DNA of 64,000 bases. Origin: Flavobacteria bacterium GWA2_35_26 (GTDB taxonomy: Bacteria > Bacteroidota > Bacteroidia > Flavobacteriales > Flavobacteriaceae). Shown here in pieces: positions 37,830 to 48,307 of this stretch. A program made the position numbers and the translations under genes. How positions within the stretch are numbered: position 1 is the first letter of the stretch; every line of letters begins with the position of its first letter. The notes beneath the pieces are model-generated. The model did not search any database, had not been told where the DNA came from, and worked only from the letters and a program-made list of their open reading frames with translations. The stretch is from NCBI GenBank assembly GCA_001800905.1, contig MGWH01000001.1:124001-188000 (forward strand), written 5' to 3'.

Positions 37830-38801
37830 TTAATTTTCATATGAATCACTATATAATTTTACTAATTCGACTGCTGCATTTTTTGGTTTATTCTTTGTTG
37901 GTTCGCATTTACTTTTCAAAACTACATCTATTGCATCAGCTAATGTTAAATCTGTTTTATGTCCATAAATAATAACAGTCTTTGGTCTATTGACACAATT
38001 TGTTGCAATTACTTTTTTGTCAAAATATAATGCTTCATTAATCGATATTGAATCTCCATCTGTAGTTGTATTTCTTATAAAACAATCCGTTGATTTAATT
38101 ACTTCAATAAATGGATGAGATCCTACAATGAATTTAATATTTTTATTAATTTTTACTTTTTTTTCTAAAAAATAATCATAATAAATTCCTTTTGGATCTG
38201 AAATAAATAAAAAAATATTACCTTTTTCATTGAAATAATCAACCAATTCGGTAATTCCATATATTTCATTTCCATTTTTGTCATATGTTAAACTATAGGC
38301 ATTGGTACAAAATACCTTTTTTGAATTAAGTTTAGCATCATTAATCTTATTTATTATGTCCATTTTCAATCGTTCTACTATTATTGGAGTAATAAAAGCC
38401 GACATCAATACTGCTTTTGAATTTAATTTCAATGCAGTTTCATAGCTTGAATTATTTAACAAAATTACTTTATTAGAAATCCTTACTGCCAACGATTCAA
38501 AAAAAGACATTATTTTGTTGTAACTATAAATATTTCCATGAATAGTTATGATAGAATAAGTATTTAATGTTCTACATAATAATGTAAAAACAAACAAGAA
38601 GAATGGATTCCTTATATGTATATGAGCTTTATTGGCTTTCCAAATTGAATACACAAAAGTTAAAAGGTTAAAATTAAGATTATTATAAAATGTATATTCT
38701 ATTCTTTCACGATTCAAATAATCTAAAAGTCTGGACGTATGAATAGTAACTCCACCAATAGGCGGGGGTATTTTACCAATTATTAATATTTTACTCATCA
38801 T
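37830..38801 (-). CDS. Glycosyltransferase-like protein
   Basis: KILIIGKIPPPIGGVTIHTSRLLDYL N-terminus of GT-B enzymes. Confidence 0.75.
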   Translation of the reverse strand: MMSKILIIGKIPPPIGGVTIHTSRLLDYLNRERIEYTFYNNLNFNLLTFVYSIWKANKAHIHIRNPFFLFVFTLLCRTLNTYSIITIHGNIYSYNKIMSFFESLAVRISNKVILLNNSSYETALKLNSKAVLMSAFITPIIVERLKMDIINKINDAKLNSKKVFCTNAYSLTYDKNGNEIYGITELVDYFNEKGNIFLFISDPKGIYYDYFLEKKVKINKNIKFIVGSHPFIEVIKSTDCFIRNTTTDGDSISINEALYFDKKVIATNCVNRPKTVIIYGHKTDLTLADAIDVVLKSKCEPTKNKPKNAAVELVKLYSDSYEN

Positions 38802-39183
38802 GCGTTAAATTGAAATGTATAACTAGCAATTGTTGTATAATTATGATAATTTATAAAGTATTCTTATAAACTTAATTTAAACATAAATCCTTGAATAAAA
38901 TAAAACATCATGGATAATCAAATGATTTTATTTTTAAAAAAAACACTGAATTATAATTAATATTAAATATTTTAAAAGTTAATTTATAAAATTACGCCAA
39001 TGAAATCTGCAATCTACAAATAAGAAAAAATTTATGATCTAAAAACTAAAAGTTAAAATACACAATTAAATAATATTCAATTAATTTTTACCATAATAAT
39101 GTTAAATAAATTTAAACGGTTAAAAATATTGTAATTAAATAGGAACTTGCTTAGGCTTTATAGATACAAGAATATTTATAAAT

Positions 39184-40428
39184 CTATTTTTTATCAATAC
39201 TATATATTAAATACTTAATTATATATGGGGAAAATAAAAATGCAAAAATTGATGATTCCATTATAGTTAGTCTCTGAAATATAAATGGAAATAAAGTGAG
39301 TAGTGAAATTATAACAATAAAGTCCTCATTGTAAATATGCTTTTTGAATAAATATAAAAACAAAGATAAAATAGTTGAAAACATAAGAACGAAAATATAA
39401 CCAATAAAAGCAATATAACCCCCAAACTGTAAATAAATACCTGGAATAAAGTTTGTTCCTAAATAAAATTCATTTTTTTGATTTGCAGAGGTATCGATAT
39501 TTAATGGAATACCAAATGGATAGTTAAAAAATAATTTAGTTATATTATCTGCTGTTTTTGAATAACTTTCTTCTCTCTCAACTGCGGAATTTCCTTTATC
39601 ATCATAAGCACCTTTGATACTTTCATTAATAAACGATAAATAAAAAATAGCACCAAATAACAAAGCAACTACAATTAAGTACTTTTTTACTCCTTTAAGC
39701 TTAAATAATATTAAAATCGCCATAATTATTAAACTAAATATTCCACCTAATGAAAACGTAAAATAAAATGCTGTTAGGAATATAAAAAGTCTTAAATATT
39801 TTTTTTTATAAAAAGCATGGCAAATAACCGGTAATAAAAACATTGCGAAAGTACCTGGTTCCATAAAACAAGAATAAAATCTAAAATGCGGAGTACCATC
39901 ACTTAACTTGTGAAAAATAGCAATTTTACCTGTTAAAAAATCACCATTGGCTGTTTCAACAGCTTTTAATGAAATATAGCTATTTAAAGCTAATAGATAC
40001 TCGATTAAACTAAAAATTGTTGTATAAAAAATAAATTTTGAAAAAATTTCCCAATAATCAATTACTTTAAAAACATTCTTCTGATAAAAATACGGGATAA
40101 TCAAAAATACTATCCATGGTATTGTTTGTGATAAATAACCTAAAGAGTCTAGTGAAACTAATGATGATTTAACTATATTAATTAAAAAACCAATTAATAT
40201 TAATACACCCGGAAATATGTAAAAATATAATAGATATTTATTAAGTTTCGTTTGATAAATTGCATAAAATAAAAATAAAAATAAAAATATAATAAATAAA
40301 CTATTTACGACTCTAGATAGAAAATTTAACTCTAATGAAATCTTCAAAGTGGTTAATTGAAATAAAACTATTATTCCAAAAATTATATTTAATAAAATTT
40401 TATGTAGATTAAATATATTTATTTTCAA
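39184..40428 (-). CDS. Multi-TM O-antigen polymerase (Wzy) candidate
   Basis: About 10-12 hydrophobic segments, RFYSCFMEPGTFAMFLLPVI motif typical of Wzy/ligase-like proteins. Confidence 0.75.
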   Translation of the reverse strand: MKINIFNLHKILLNIIFGIIVLFQLTTLKISLELNFLSRVVNSLFIIFLFLFLFYAIYQTKLNKYLLYFYIFPGVLILIGFLINIVKSSLVSLDSLGYLSQTIPWIVFLIIPYFYQKNVFKVIDYWEIFSKFIFYTTIFSLIEYLLALNSYISLKAVETANGDFLTGKIAIFHKLSDGTPHFRFYSCFMEPGTFAMFLLPVICHAFYKKKYLRLFIFLTAFYFTFSLGGIFSLIIMAILILFKLKGVKKYLIVVALLFGAIFYLSFINESIKGAYDDKGNSAVEREESYSKTADNITKLFFNYPFGIPLNIDTSANQKNEFYLGTNFIPGIYLQFGGYIAFIGYIFVLMFSTILSLFLYLFKKHIYNEDFIVIISLLTLFPFIFQRLTIMESSIFAFLFSPYIIKYLIYSIDKK

Positions 40429-40461
40429 TGTAATACTTATTTTGATACATTATTATTATTA

Positions 40462-41241
40462 CTATTTGTTTTGTGATTTTCTAACTGAAAATTTAAACAA
40501 TGATTTCATTATAAGAATAGCAAATTTAATATTGCTAAACTTTTTAATTTTAAAAATTAGAATTGCATCAATAACCACATAGATATATCTTATATAAGAA
40601 AAACTAAGGTTTAATCTAGATTCCGAAGAAGTAGCAACTCTATATCTCACAAGAGGTTTCTTAATTAAGAAAAAATTGTATTTTTTTATAAACAAATTCA
40701 TCCATAAATCAGCATCTTCTGAGGCCCTTTTGGCCGGATTTTCATCAAAATGTACCCACTCTGAATTTGAAAGAAGTACTGATGAATAGGTAAGCGGATT
40801 TCCTGAAAAAAAATCATCAAACTTTGTGATGTTTGTTTTCTTTGTCACACTTTCTTTTATGTCATCTCCAAATAAAATGGTATTGGTGTGCACAATAATT
40901 GGCTCGTCTCTTACTTGATTATTTTGAACCACCTTCATTTGTTGTTCCAATTTATTTGGAAGCCATACATCATCATCGTCACAAAAAGCAATGTACCTAC
41001 CAGTAACTTGTTTTAATCCGAAATTTCTGTTAGTTGCAATTATTCCATGATTTTCATTTTGAAAAGCCTTAATTTTTGAATTGTTAAATGAATTTATTAA
41101 AGCAAAAAAATCATAGTTTGAGTTTGCATCTACAACAATAATTTCAATATTTTGAAATGTTTGATTGAGTATTGCATTCAAAGTTTCTGTTAATAAACTT
41201 TGTCTATTATAAGAGGTTACAATTACACTAACTTGTGGCAT
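40462..41241 (-). CDS. Glycosyltransferase family 2
   Basis: VSVIVTSYNRQSLLTETLNAILNQTFQNIEIIVVD, AFCDDDDVWLPNKLEQQ. Confidence 0.94.
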   Translation of the reverse strand: MPQVSVIVTSYNRQSLLTETLNAILNQTFQNIEIIVVDANSNYDFFALINSFNNSKIKAFQNENHGIIATNRNFGLKQVTGRYIAFCDDDDVWLPNKLEQQMKVVQNNQVRDEPIIVHTNTILFGDDIKESVTKKTNITKFDDFFSGNPLTYSSVLLSNSEWVHFDENPAKRASEDADLWMNLFIKKYNFFLIKKPLVRYRVATSSESRLNLSFSYIRYIYVVIDAILIFKIKKFSNIKFAILIMKSLFKFSVRKSQNK

Positions 41242-41249
41242 ATTGTCTT

Positions 41250-42206
41250 TTATTCGTTTCTTGTTTTATTCTCAAAGTAGTCAAAAAGTTCATTTATTCC
41301 CATTTCAATATCCCAAAGTGGTAAAAATCCTATACTTTTAATCAAACTATTGTCAATTACATATTTTCCAGTATTAGAGGAGTTATTGGTTGTAGCAGCC
41401 GAAATATCGATTTTTAAATGATATCTTTCTTGATAAACACTTTGAATTTTTTGCGCAATCTCTAAAATGGTTAAAGTATTTCCTGAACTTAAGTTGTAAA
41501 TACCTTTACTGTTTTTCTTTTCAATAATTTTTTCAACTGCATGGCATACATCCCAACCGTGAATAAAATCTCGTTTTGGTGATCCATCTGATTTTAAAAC
41601 AATTTCTTTTTTAAAGAAAGCCATTTTGCACAAATCATTAATAACTAAGTCCCAACAATTGTTTTCTTCAAACAATGGTGAACCATAACTGTTTGATAAT
41701 CTGACAACATTGCAGCATATATTAGAGGTTCTGTTGTAATAATCACAAATTAATTCTCCAACTTGATGTGTAAACCCATAGGTATTTAGCGGTTGTAAAA
41801 TTTGGTTTTCAATAACATGTTCTTTGCTTAAAGCTCCATATACCTGAGCTGTAGAAAAATAGATAAATTGAGAAAGACCGTTTTTAGAAAAAGTATCTAA
41901 CAGCGACCATACAGGTGCAATATTAATTGAACTTACAAATGTAGGAGCTTGATTAGACTGGTAATGGTCTAGAGAAACAAGATGTATTAGCACATCAAAT
42001 TTTTCTTGTGCTAACTTGGTCATACATTCCTCATCGCGTATATCTGCCAAAACAACCCTTTCCATTTTAGATACCCAATGTTCATTTGAAGGTATTTTTG
42101 AATGGCAAATAGTGGTAACAGCATAGTCTTTGTTTGCAAAATACAAAGAAAGACGACTTCCTATATATCCCGAACCACCAGTGATGAGAATTTTCTTTTT
42201 TACCAT
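41250..42206 (-). CDS. NAD-dependent epimerase/dehydratase (SDR), candidate CDP-sugar reductase/epimerase
   Basis: ILITGGSGYIGSRLSLYF, STAQVYGALSKEHVIEN, downstream of rfbG-like gene. Confidence 0.85.
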   Translation of the reverse strand: MVKKKILITGGSGYIGSRLSLYFANKDYAVTTICHSKIPSNEHWVSKMERVVLADIRDEECMTKLAQEKFDVLIHLVSLDHYQSNQAPTFVSSINIAPVWSLLDTFSKNGLSQFIYFSTAQVYGALSKEHVIENQILQPLNTYGFTHQVGELICDYYNRTSNICCNVVRLSNSYGSPLFEENNCWDLVINDLCKMAFFKKEIVLKSDGSPKRDFIHGWDVCHAVEKIIEKKNSKGIYNLSSGNTLTILEIAQKIQSVYQERYHLKIDISAATTNNSSNTGKYVIDNSLIKSIGFLPLWDIEMGINELFDYFENKTRNE

Positions 42207-42643
42207 TGATATTCGATATCAGCTAGGTTTTCTTTTCTTTCAATTTCATTTGGATCGTGTTCCAAGTTAGCAACATTCAACAGCAAATTGAATTGTGTAC
42301 CTATGCCGCTAAAAGCTACCCATACATTGGGCGGAATGGTTATTCTTTGATAGTTATTTTCTCCTAAAGTAATATCAAAAAAGTTGTTTTTGGTTGGGCT
42401 GTTTTCTCTGTCATCAAAAATTACAAATCGAATTTTACCCATAGGCACTACAAAATTAAGGGTCATTTGGTAGTGTTTTTTCCAAGGTTTGGTATCCTTA
42501 GCATGAATTGTTGAAAAATAAGCTTCTTCAAAACCAGTGAAACCTGCATCTGATTTTTTCATCCCGTGATAAACATCGCCTTTGGGATGGTGAATTCTTT
42601 TTAGAGGAGTTACTACAACTCCATCAACTGTTATTTTGTCCAT
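42200..42643 (-). CDS. RmlC-like cupin, dTDP-4-dehydrorhamnose 3,5-epimerase family
   Basis: VVVTPLKRIHHPKGDVYHGM, ITIPPNVWVAFSGIG, NLEHDPNEIER; sits between rfbG-like gene and an SDR. Confidence 0.85.
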   Translation of the reverse strand: MDKITVDGVVVTPLKRIHHPKGDVYHGMKKSDAGFTGFEEAYFSTIHAKDTKPWKKHYQMTLNFVVPMGKIRFVIFDDRENSPTKNNFFDITLGENNYQRITIPPNVWVAFSGIGTQFNLLLNVANLEHDPNEIERKENLADIEYQW

Positions 42644-43755
42644 ACTATTTTTTCGAGTTTGGCTTTGTTTTCATACGATTCAATTTGCGATTTGGTATAG
42701 GCAAACATATCTCCTTTATTTTTATAAAACTCATAATACCAATCACTTGTAAACTCAATCAAGGTTTGATAATCTAAGGTTGCTTTCCATTGAAATGAAA
42801 ACAATGCTTTGTCGCAATTTAATTTTAACAATCCCGCTTCATAAAATTTTATATCTCCCGTCACTTGGTAAGCTTCTTTTGAGTCTTTAAAATGCCAACG
42901 AGTACTCATATCTTCTAAAATTTCTTGAACAGTATGGTTGTATTCTGGTTTTGGTCCAAAGTTATAACTTTCACCATTTAATGAATGATCATTATACAAA
43001 CGTTCTCCCAATTGCAAGTAACCGCTGAGTGGTTCCAAAACATGTTGCCAAGGTCTGGTTGCTTTTGGGCTTCTAATTTCAACCACTTTTCCTTCACTCC
43101 AAGAGCGCATACAGTCTGGAATGATTCTGTCTAAAGCCCAGTCTCCACCGCCAATTACGTTTCCGGCACGAGCCGATGCAATTTGAACTTGAACTCCTTC
43201 ATTTTTAAAAAAAGAATGATAGTATGATTTGAAAATAAGTTCTGCTGCGCCTTTGCTTCCGCTATAAATATCTTTACCACCTACGGCATCGGTTTCTTTG
43301 TAACCATAAATCCATTCTACATTATCATAACATTTATCGCTAGTAATAATAACTGCTGTACATGGCTTGTTATAAACCCTTAAAGCTTCAAGTACATTTG
43401 CAGTACCCATCACATTAGTAGATATGGTATCTATAGGTTCTCTATATGATAAGGAAACTATGGGTTGTGCTGCCAAATGAAAAACAAAATGAGGTTCTAT
43501 TTCATTGATTATCTTTTTAATGGCTTCTAAGTCTCGAACATCTGCATAAAAATGTTTCATTTTTGCTTCTAAATTCAACTCAACAAACATGGATGGCTTT
43601 GTAGGTATTTCATTAGAAATACCATATACATCTGCACCTAAAGTTAGTAGCCATGTACATAACCACGATCCTTTAAAACCTGTGTTACCAGTGACTAGTA
43701 CTTTTTTGCCACGATAAACATCTCCAAAAACCATTTTTTCTACCATTTTACCCAA
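42631..43755 (-). CDS. rfbG: CDP-glucose 4,6-dehydratase
   Basis: KVLVTGNTGFKGSWLCTWLL, HLAAQPIVSLSYREPIDTISTNVMGT, TSDKCYDNVEWIYGYKETD. Confidence 0.95.
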   Translation of the reverse strand: MGKMVEKMVFGDVYRGKKVLVTGNTGFKGSWLCTWLLTLGADVYGISNEIPTKPSMFVELNLEAKMKHFYADVRDLEAIKKIINEIEPHFVFHLAAQPIVSLSYREPIDTISTNVMGTANVLEALRVYNKPCTAVIITSDKCYDNVEWIYGYKETDAVGGKDIYSGSKGAAELIFKSYYHSFFKNEGVQVQIASARAGNVIGGGDWALDRIIPDCMRSWSEGKVVEIRSPKATRPWQHVLEPLSGYLQLGERLYNDHSLNGESYNFGPKPEYNHTVQEILEDMSTRWHFKDSKEAYQVTGDIKFYEAGLLKLNCDKALFSFQWKATLDYQTLIEFTSDWYYEFYKNKGDMFAYTKSQIESYENKAKLEKIVWTK

Positions 43756-44528
43756 GGTGCTTTTTTATTATCATAAAGTTCGTTTAGCAACGAATACTCT
43801 CTAGAAGTGTCCATTGGTTGCCAAAAACCATCGTGTTCAAATACTTGCAATTCTCCACGTTCTACTAATTTTTTCATTGGTTCTTGTTCTAAAACCAAGT
43901 CTTCGTTTTCACTTAAAATTTCTAAAAACTCACTGTTACAAACAAAATATCCTCCGTTTATACGTCCGCCGCTTGCTTGAGGTTTTTCATTAAAACCTGT
44001 AACTGTAGATTTATCATCGGCAATACCAAGTTCACCAAATCTTCCTGGAGGTCTTACACCAGTTAAGGTTACCATTTTTCCATGTGACTTATGAAATTTT
44101 ACCAACGCTTCTATATCAATATCTCCTACTCCATCGCCATAAGTTAGCATGAACATTTCGTCGTTTCCAATGTATTTTTTAATACGTTTAACACGGGCAC
44201 CTGTCATGGCTTTCAACCCTGTTTCGGCAAGAGTTATCTCCCAGCCGTCTTCATCATGGGTAGTTTCTGAAATAATTTGTTCCGATTTTTTACCTAATTT
44301 GATGGTTACATCGGCGCTTCTTAGTTCGTAGTTTAAAAAAAAATCTTTTATTACTTCGCTTTTATATCCCATGCATAAAACAAAATTGGTATATCCATAG
44401 TGGGCATAGGTTTTCATTATATGCCAAATAATGGGCTTACCACCAATAGGAATCATTGGTTTTGGAATATCTTCTGCCACATCACGAATTCGGGTTCCAT
44501 ATCCCCCGCATAATATTACAATTTTCAT
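43740..44528 (-). CDS. rfbF: Glucose-1-phosphate cytidylyltransferase
   Basis: MKIVILCGGYGTRIRDVAEDIPKPMIPIGGKPIIWHIMK, FMLTYGDGVGDID. Confidence 0.96.
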   Translation of the reverse strand: MKIVILCGGYGTRIRDVAEDIPKPMIPIGGKPIIWHIMKTYAHYGYTNFVLCMGYKSEVIKDFFLNYELRSADVTIKLGKKSEQIISETTHDEDGWEITLAETGLKAMTGARVKRIKKYIGNDEMFMLTYGDGVGDIDIEALVKFHKSHGKMVTLTGVRPPGRFGELGIADDKSTVTGFNEKPQASGGRINGGYFVCNSEFLEILSENEDLVLEQEPMKKLVERGELQVFEHDGFWQPMDTSREYSLLNELYDNKKAPWVKW

Positions 44529-44581
44529 ACTATCTATTTTAGTTTGTAATTTAATTTACTTTTTTTGTATATTACAGTAAT

Positions 44582-45523
44582 TTAATTTTTATTTAATTCC
44601 CATTGGTAGGTTTCTTCAATTGCTTTTAACAACGATGTATTTTCTACCTTCCATTTACTTTTTAATTTAGAGATTGAAAACACAGGATTCTTGGTATCAA
44701 AAACCTTCTCGTCTACATATTCCCATGTGGTTGAAGGAATTACTTTTTTAATGTTTACCAATATCTCATTAATGGAATAATTATTACCTGAACCAATATT
44801 TATTGTTTCGTTACAAATATTATTTAATTTTAATTGCCAAAAAATATTGGCAAAATCACTCGCAAAAATGTAGTCTTTTGTTGTAGTGCCATCGCCCCAA
44901 ATTTGGATAGGTTCGTTAGCAATTGCTTTTCTGACAGCTATATTTATCAAACCATTTTTAGCACTTGCATGGTACTTACCAAAGGGATTTGAAATTCGAA
45001 GTATCAGGTATTCTATCCCATGTATTTTGTGGTACAGTTTGATGTAATTTTCAATAGCAATTTTTAGCACACCATAAGAGTTATTGGGAGAACTAATAGT
45101 GTCTTCTTGATATTCATTTTCAATTTTTTCGCCATAAACCGTCCCTCCTGAAGAAAGATAACTTATTCTTTTTACCTGAAATTCATTCATTAATTCTAAT
45201 AGTGCTATTGTACCCAACAAGTTAGAATTCACATCTTCTTTTATATTATTGTTGGAAGTTGCAGGAATAGATGTGCTGATGAAATGAAATACCTCATCAA
45301 TATTATACTTGATAAAAATAGCTCGCAACGCATTATTATCTGTATAATCCATTTCTATACTTACTACATTGGGAATCTCTACCATATTTGACTTGCCCAC
45401 TAGAATAAAACAATACTCTTGGACTATGTTTTTATCTAAAATAGATGTATAATATTCAATTATATTTCTACCTAAAAAACCTGTACCTCCTAGAAATAAT
45501 ATGTTTTTATTTACTTTTTTCAA
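44582..45523 (-). CDS. NAD-dependent epimerase/dehydratase (SDR)
   Basis: ILFLGGTGFLGRNIIEYY, SSGGTVYGE, NSYGVLKIAIENY. Confidence 0.87.
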   Translation of the reverse strand: MKKVNKNILFLGGTGFLGRNIIEYYTSILDKNIVQEYCFILVGKSNMVEIPNVVSIEMDYTDNNALRAIFIKYNIDEVFHFISTSIPATSNNNIKEDVNSNLLGTIALLELMNEFQVKRISYLSSGGTVYGEKIENEYQEDTISSPNNSYGVLKIAIENYIKLYHKIHGIEYLILRISNPFGKYHASAKNGLINIAVRKAIANEPIQIWGDGTTTKDYIFASDFANIFWQLKLNNICNETINIGSGNNYSINEILVNIKKVIPSTTWEYVDEKVFDTKNPVFSISKLKSKWKVENTSLLKAIEETYQWELNKN

Positions 45524-45531
45524 AAATTAAT

Positions 45532-46776
45532 TTATTTTGAATTATACAATTTTAATAAATTCTTTGCATACTTTTCTTCACCTAAGTTTTCAATAAAAGT
45601 TTGAGCTACATTCTTCGAAAAAGCATCTCTAATTTCTGGATTTTTATATAAATAAATAATTGCGTTAGCAATGTCGATTGCAATGGTATTTAAATTAGGT
45701 TTTACTAAAAAAGCATCATATTCATGGGTTAAAAGCTCTGAAATTCCTGCAAAATCTGATGCAATTATACAACGATTATTTTGCATAGCTGTTAACAATA
45801 CCAAGGGTAAATCTTCACCTTCAACAGAGGTCAACATATATAAATCACATTCTTTAATAAATTGAATATAATCAGGTCTATTTCCCCATAGTGTCACATT
45901 TTCGGTAAGATTGTTTTTTTTTATAAAATCTTCAAGAATAAATTTATTTTCTCCGTCTCCAACAAAATTCAATTGTATATCACAATATACAGAATAGTCA
46001 AGCCTTTTAATTTCCAATAAAGCTTCCAGTAAAAATAATTGCCCCTTTCTGAAGGAAAGAAAACCTACCATACTTAAAGTAAATCGCCCTTTTCTAATAT
46101 TTATTGGTTTCAGGTTAGATGATAAAATTGTTTCATTAAAATAGGAAGGAAAATTTCTGACACTAGTTTCTTTAAACCCTCTTTTAATTAAAGCTATTTT
46201 ATTTTCCAAAGAATGTGTTAGAAAAAAACGTATATTTTTAGAAATCAATTTATCCTTATTTCTACTAATAAAGTTTGTTTTCTTAATAGCTTTATTATTA
46301 ACTTGGTATATAACATTTATCGAAGGAAAGAAATTTAAGATTAAAGCCAATTGATTACATGCTTTTGCAGCTGGATATCCCCCATTATTAATATGGACAA
46401 CGTCTGGCTTTAAAATTAACAGATAAATAAAAAAATAAATTATATTCCATATTGCATATAAACCTGTAATCTCAATTAAAAAAAAAGGCAGTTTTATCAA
46501 TCTGCGGAGCGGTTTATTATTTAGTTTTAGATTAATTTTATTATATATATCACCATTTGTTATAAGGTAAAGAGGTTTGAAAATAGTTTTTAAATTGTGT
46601 GATTCAATATCTCTTTTTAAACCAATTTTATAGTCTTTAAAATAACTGTATGAAAATACAATATTAAATTCATCTAATATATAAGAATTTTTATAAATAG
46701 ATTGCATTAATCGTTCACTACCACCATAAATATGACACTGTGAAAAAATAAGCAAGATTGGTTTTTGCACTTTCAT
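45532..46776 (-). CDS. Glycosyltransferase family 4
   Basis: GGSERLMQSIY, SFRKGQLFLLEALLEI, GNRPDYIQFIKECDLYMLTSVEGEDLPLVLLTAM. Confidence 0.9.
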   Translation of the reverse strand: MKVQKPILLIFSQCHIYGGSERLMQSIYKNSYILDEFNIVFSYSYFKDYKIGLKRDIESHNLKTIFKPLYLITNGDIYNKINLKLNNKPLRRLIKLPFFLIEITGLYAIWNIIYFFIYLLILKPDVVHINNGGYPAAKACNQLALILNFFPSINVIYQVNNKAIKKTNFISRNKDKLISKNIRFFLTHSLENKIALIKRGFKETSVRNFPSYFNETILSSNLKPINIRKGRFTLSMVGFLSFRKGQLFLLEALLEIKRLDYSVYCDIQLNFVGDGENKFILEDFIKKNNLTENVTLWGNRPDYIQFIKECDLYMLTSVEGEDLPLVLLTAMQNNRCIIASDFAGISELLTHEYDAFLVKPNLNTIAIDIANAIIYLYKNPEIRDAFSKNVAQTFIENLGEEKYAKNLLKLYNSK

Positions 46777-46777
46777 T

Positions 46778-48307
46778 TTAATATTTACTTTTTAGAAAAA
46801 AGACTATTTTTTTTCTGGTTGACTCTTCAATGAAATAATATACAAGCAATGGTATGAGAACAGTACAGAAAAGAGACATACCCAATTGGATAAAGTGGGA
46901 TGTTGAATTAGCTGAATTTATATCTATAGTAGGTATCAAATTGTATAATACAAAAGTAATTATAACTGGCACACTACATTTGACAAGTACCGAAAACAAA
47001 AGCGACATTATTTTTAACGTGGTTTTGAAAGCCATTATTGCTATAATAAAAAATGTGTTTATTAGAATAGTTGTTAGGGTCGCCGAAGCGAGTGAATATT
47101 CTTTAAATCCAAAAAAATCGAACAATACCAAACTTGAATAAAAAACTAATGGTAATAGTAATGCTAAAAAACGAATTGATTTATTAAAAGAATTAGCAAT
47201 AAAGTAATAAGAAATAGGTACACAAATGGCTGTTAATGCAATGGTAAATACAAACATTTGGCTAATTAAAATAGATTTGTCATACAAAGTACCTACCCAT
47301 ATATGTATGATGGTTTTCATGTTTAAAATTAATGCTAAAGAAGGTAATACAATTAAAGGGAATGACCATTTCATCAATGTAATAAAGGTATTGTTGAGCC
47401 CTTCTATATCGTTAACTGCCGTAAAACGATAAAAATAGGCGTTGTACGGACCAAATAAAGTATTATATAAATTTCTTAAAAAATTTAGAAAAACTACAGC
47501 CACGGCATATATGGCAACCGTTTGTACTCCATAAAACTTACTCAATATAAGTGTATCCATTTCAAAATATAATATCCATGCAATGGTTAATAACAGCGAA
47601 CTAAAGGCAAGTTTTTTGGTTTTTGCAAATACCTCTTTTGAAAAATGAAATTGCTTTACTAGATACCATAATTGGTATTGGTATTTTTTTTTAATGATCA
47701 CTAACGCAGTCAAGCTTGATAATAATGTAAGTAATTGAATTGAGATATAATATCCAACGATGTCGTAGTTGGATGATGTTACAAAAAAACTTATTATTCC
47801 AATTTTGATGATATTAAAAAAAATATCGATGGCTTGGTATATGTAATCTTCTATTCGAATTGAAAAAACCAACACATTTAATTTTTGAATAATGATAACT
47901 GGGGCAAAAGCAATTAGTATAAATATGAGTTGGCTTGCTATTTTTAAATCATACAGATTTGTTGTCTTGATGATTAATGAAGGGTTGAGGGCAACGAATG
48001 CTAAAAAAAACAAAATTAAGCCTACGAAAATAGCCAAAATGAATAAGGCAAAAGCAATAATTTTCATTTCTTGTTTTAGCTCTTTTTTTACATAATATTC
48101 GGCAGCATATTTTTGACAAGCAGATAAAAAACCTAAATCTGCATACGAAAAAAACAAGCCCAGACTGGTACATATTGTGTAAACCCCATATATGGTTGGG
48201 TTGGAAGTTAATTTTGGAATGACTAACAATACTGACAAAAAGCCTGTTATGATTCCGAAAAACTTAGTTGTGTATATCAACAAAAGGTTTTTATTGAAAG
48301 TTTTCAC
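46778..48307 (-). CDS. Wzx-type polysaccharide flippase (MATE/MOP superfamily)
   Basis: Approximately 12-14 TM segments; N-terminal YTTKFFGIITGFLSVLLVIPKLTSNPTIYGVYTI. Confidence 0.87.
   Translation of the reverse strand: MKTFNKNLLLIYTTKFFGIITGFLSVLLVIPKLTSNPTIYGVYTICTSLGLFFSYADLGFLSACQKYAAEYYVKKELKQEMKIIAFALFILAIFVGLILFFLAFVALNPSLIIKTTNLYDLKIASQLIFILIAFAPVIIIQKLNVLVFSIRIEDYIYQAIDIFFNIIKIGIISFFVTSSNYDIVGYYISIQLLTLLSSLTALVIIKKKYQYQLWYLVKQFHFSKEVFAKTKKLAFSSLLLTIAWILYFEMDTLILSKFYGVQTVAIYAVAVVFLNFLRNLYNTLFGPYNAYFYRFTAVNDIEGLNNTFITLMKWSFPLIVLPSLALILNMKTIIHIWVGTLYDKSILISQMFVFTIALTAICVPISYYFIANSFNKSIRFLALLLPLVFYSSLVLFDFFGFKEYSLASATLTTILINTFFIIAIMAFKTTLKIMSLLFSVLVKCSVPVIITFVLYNLIPTIDINSANSTSHFIQLGMSLFCTVLIPLLVYYFIEESTRKKIVFFLKSKY

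Noticed and set aside
46854-47141. 95-aa plus-strand ORF opposite wzx
   Set aside because: Antisense of a transmembrane protein gene, which commonly yields Ile/Lys-rich spurious ORFs.
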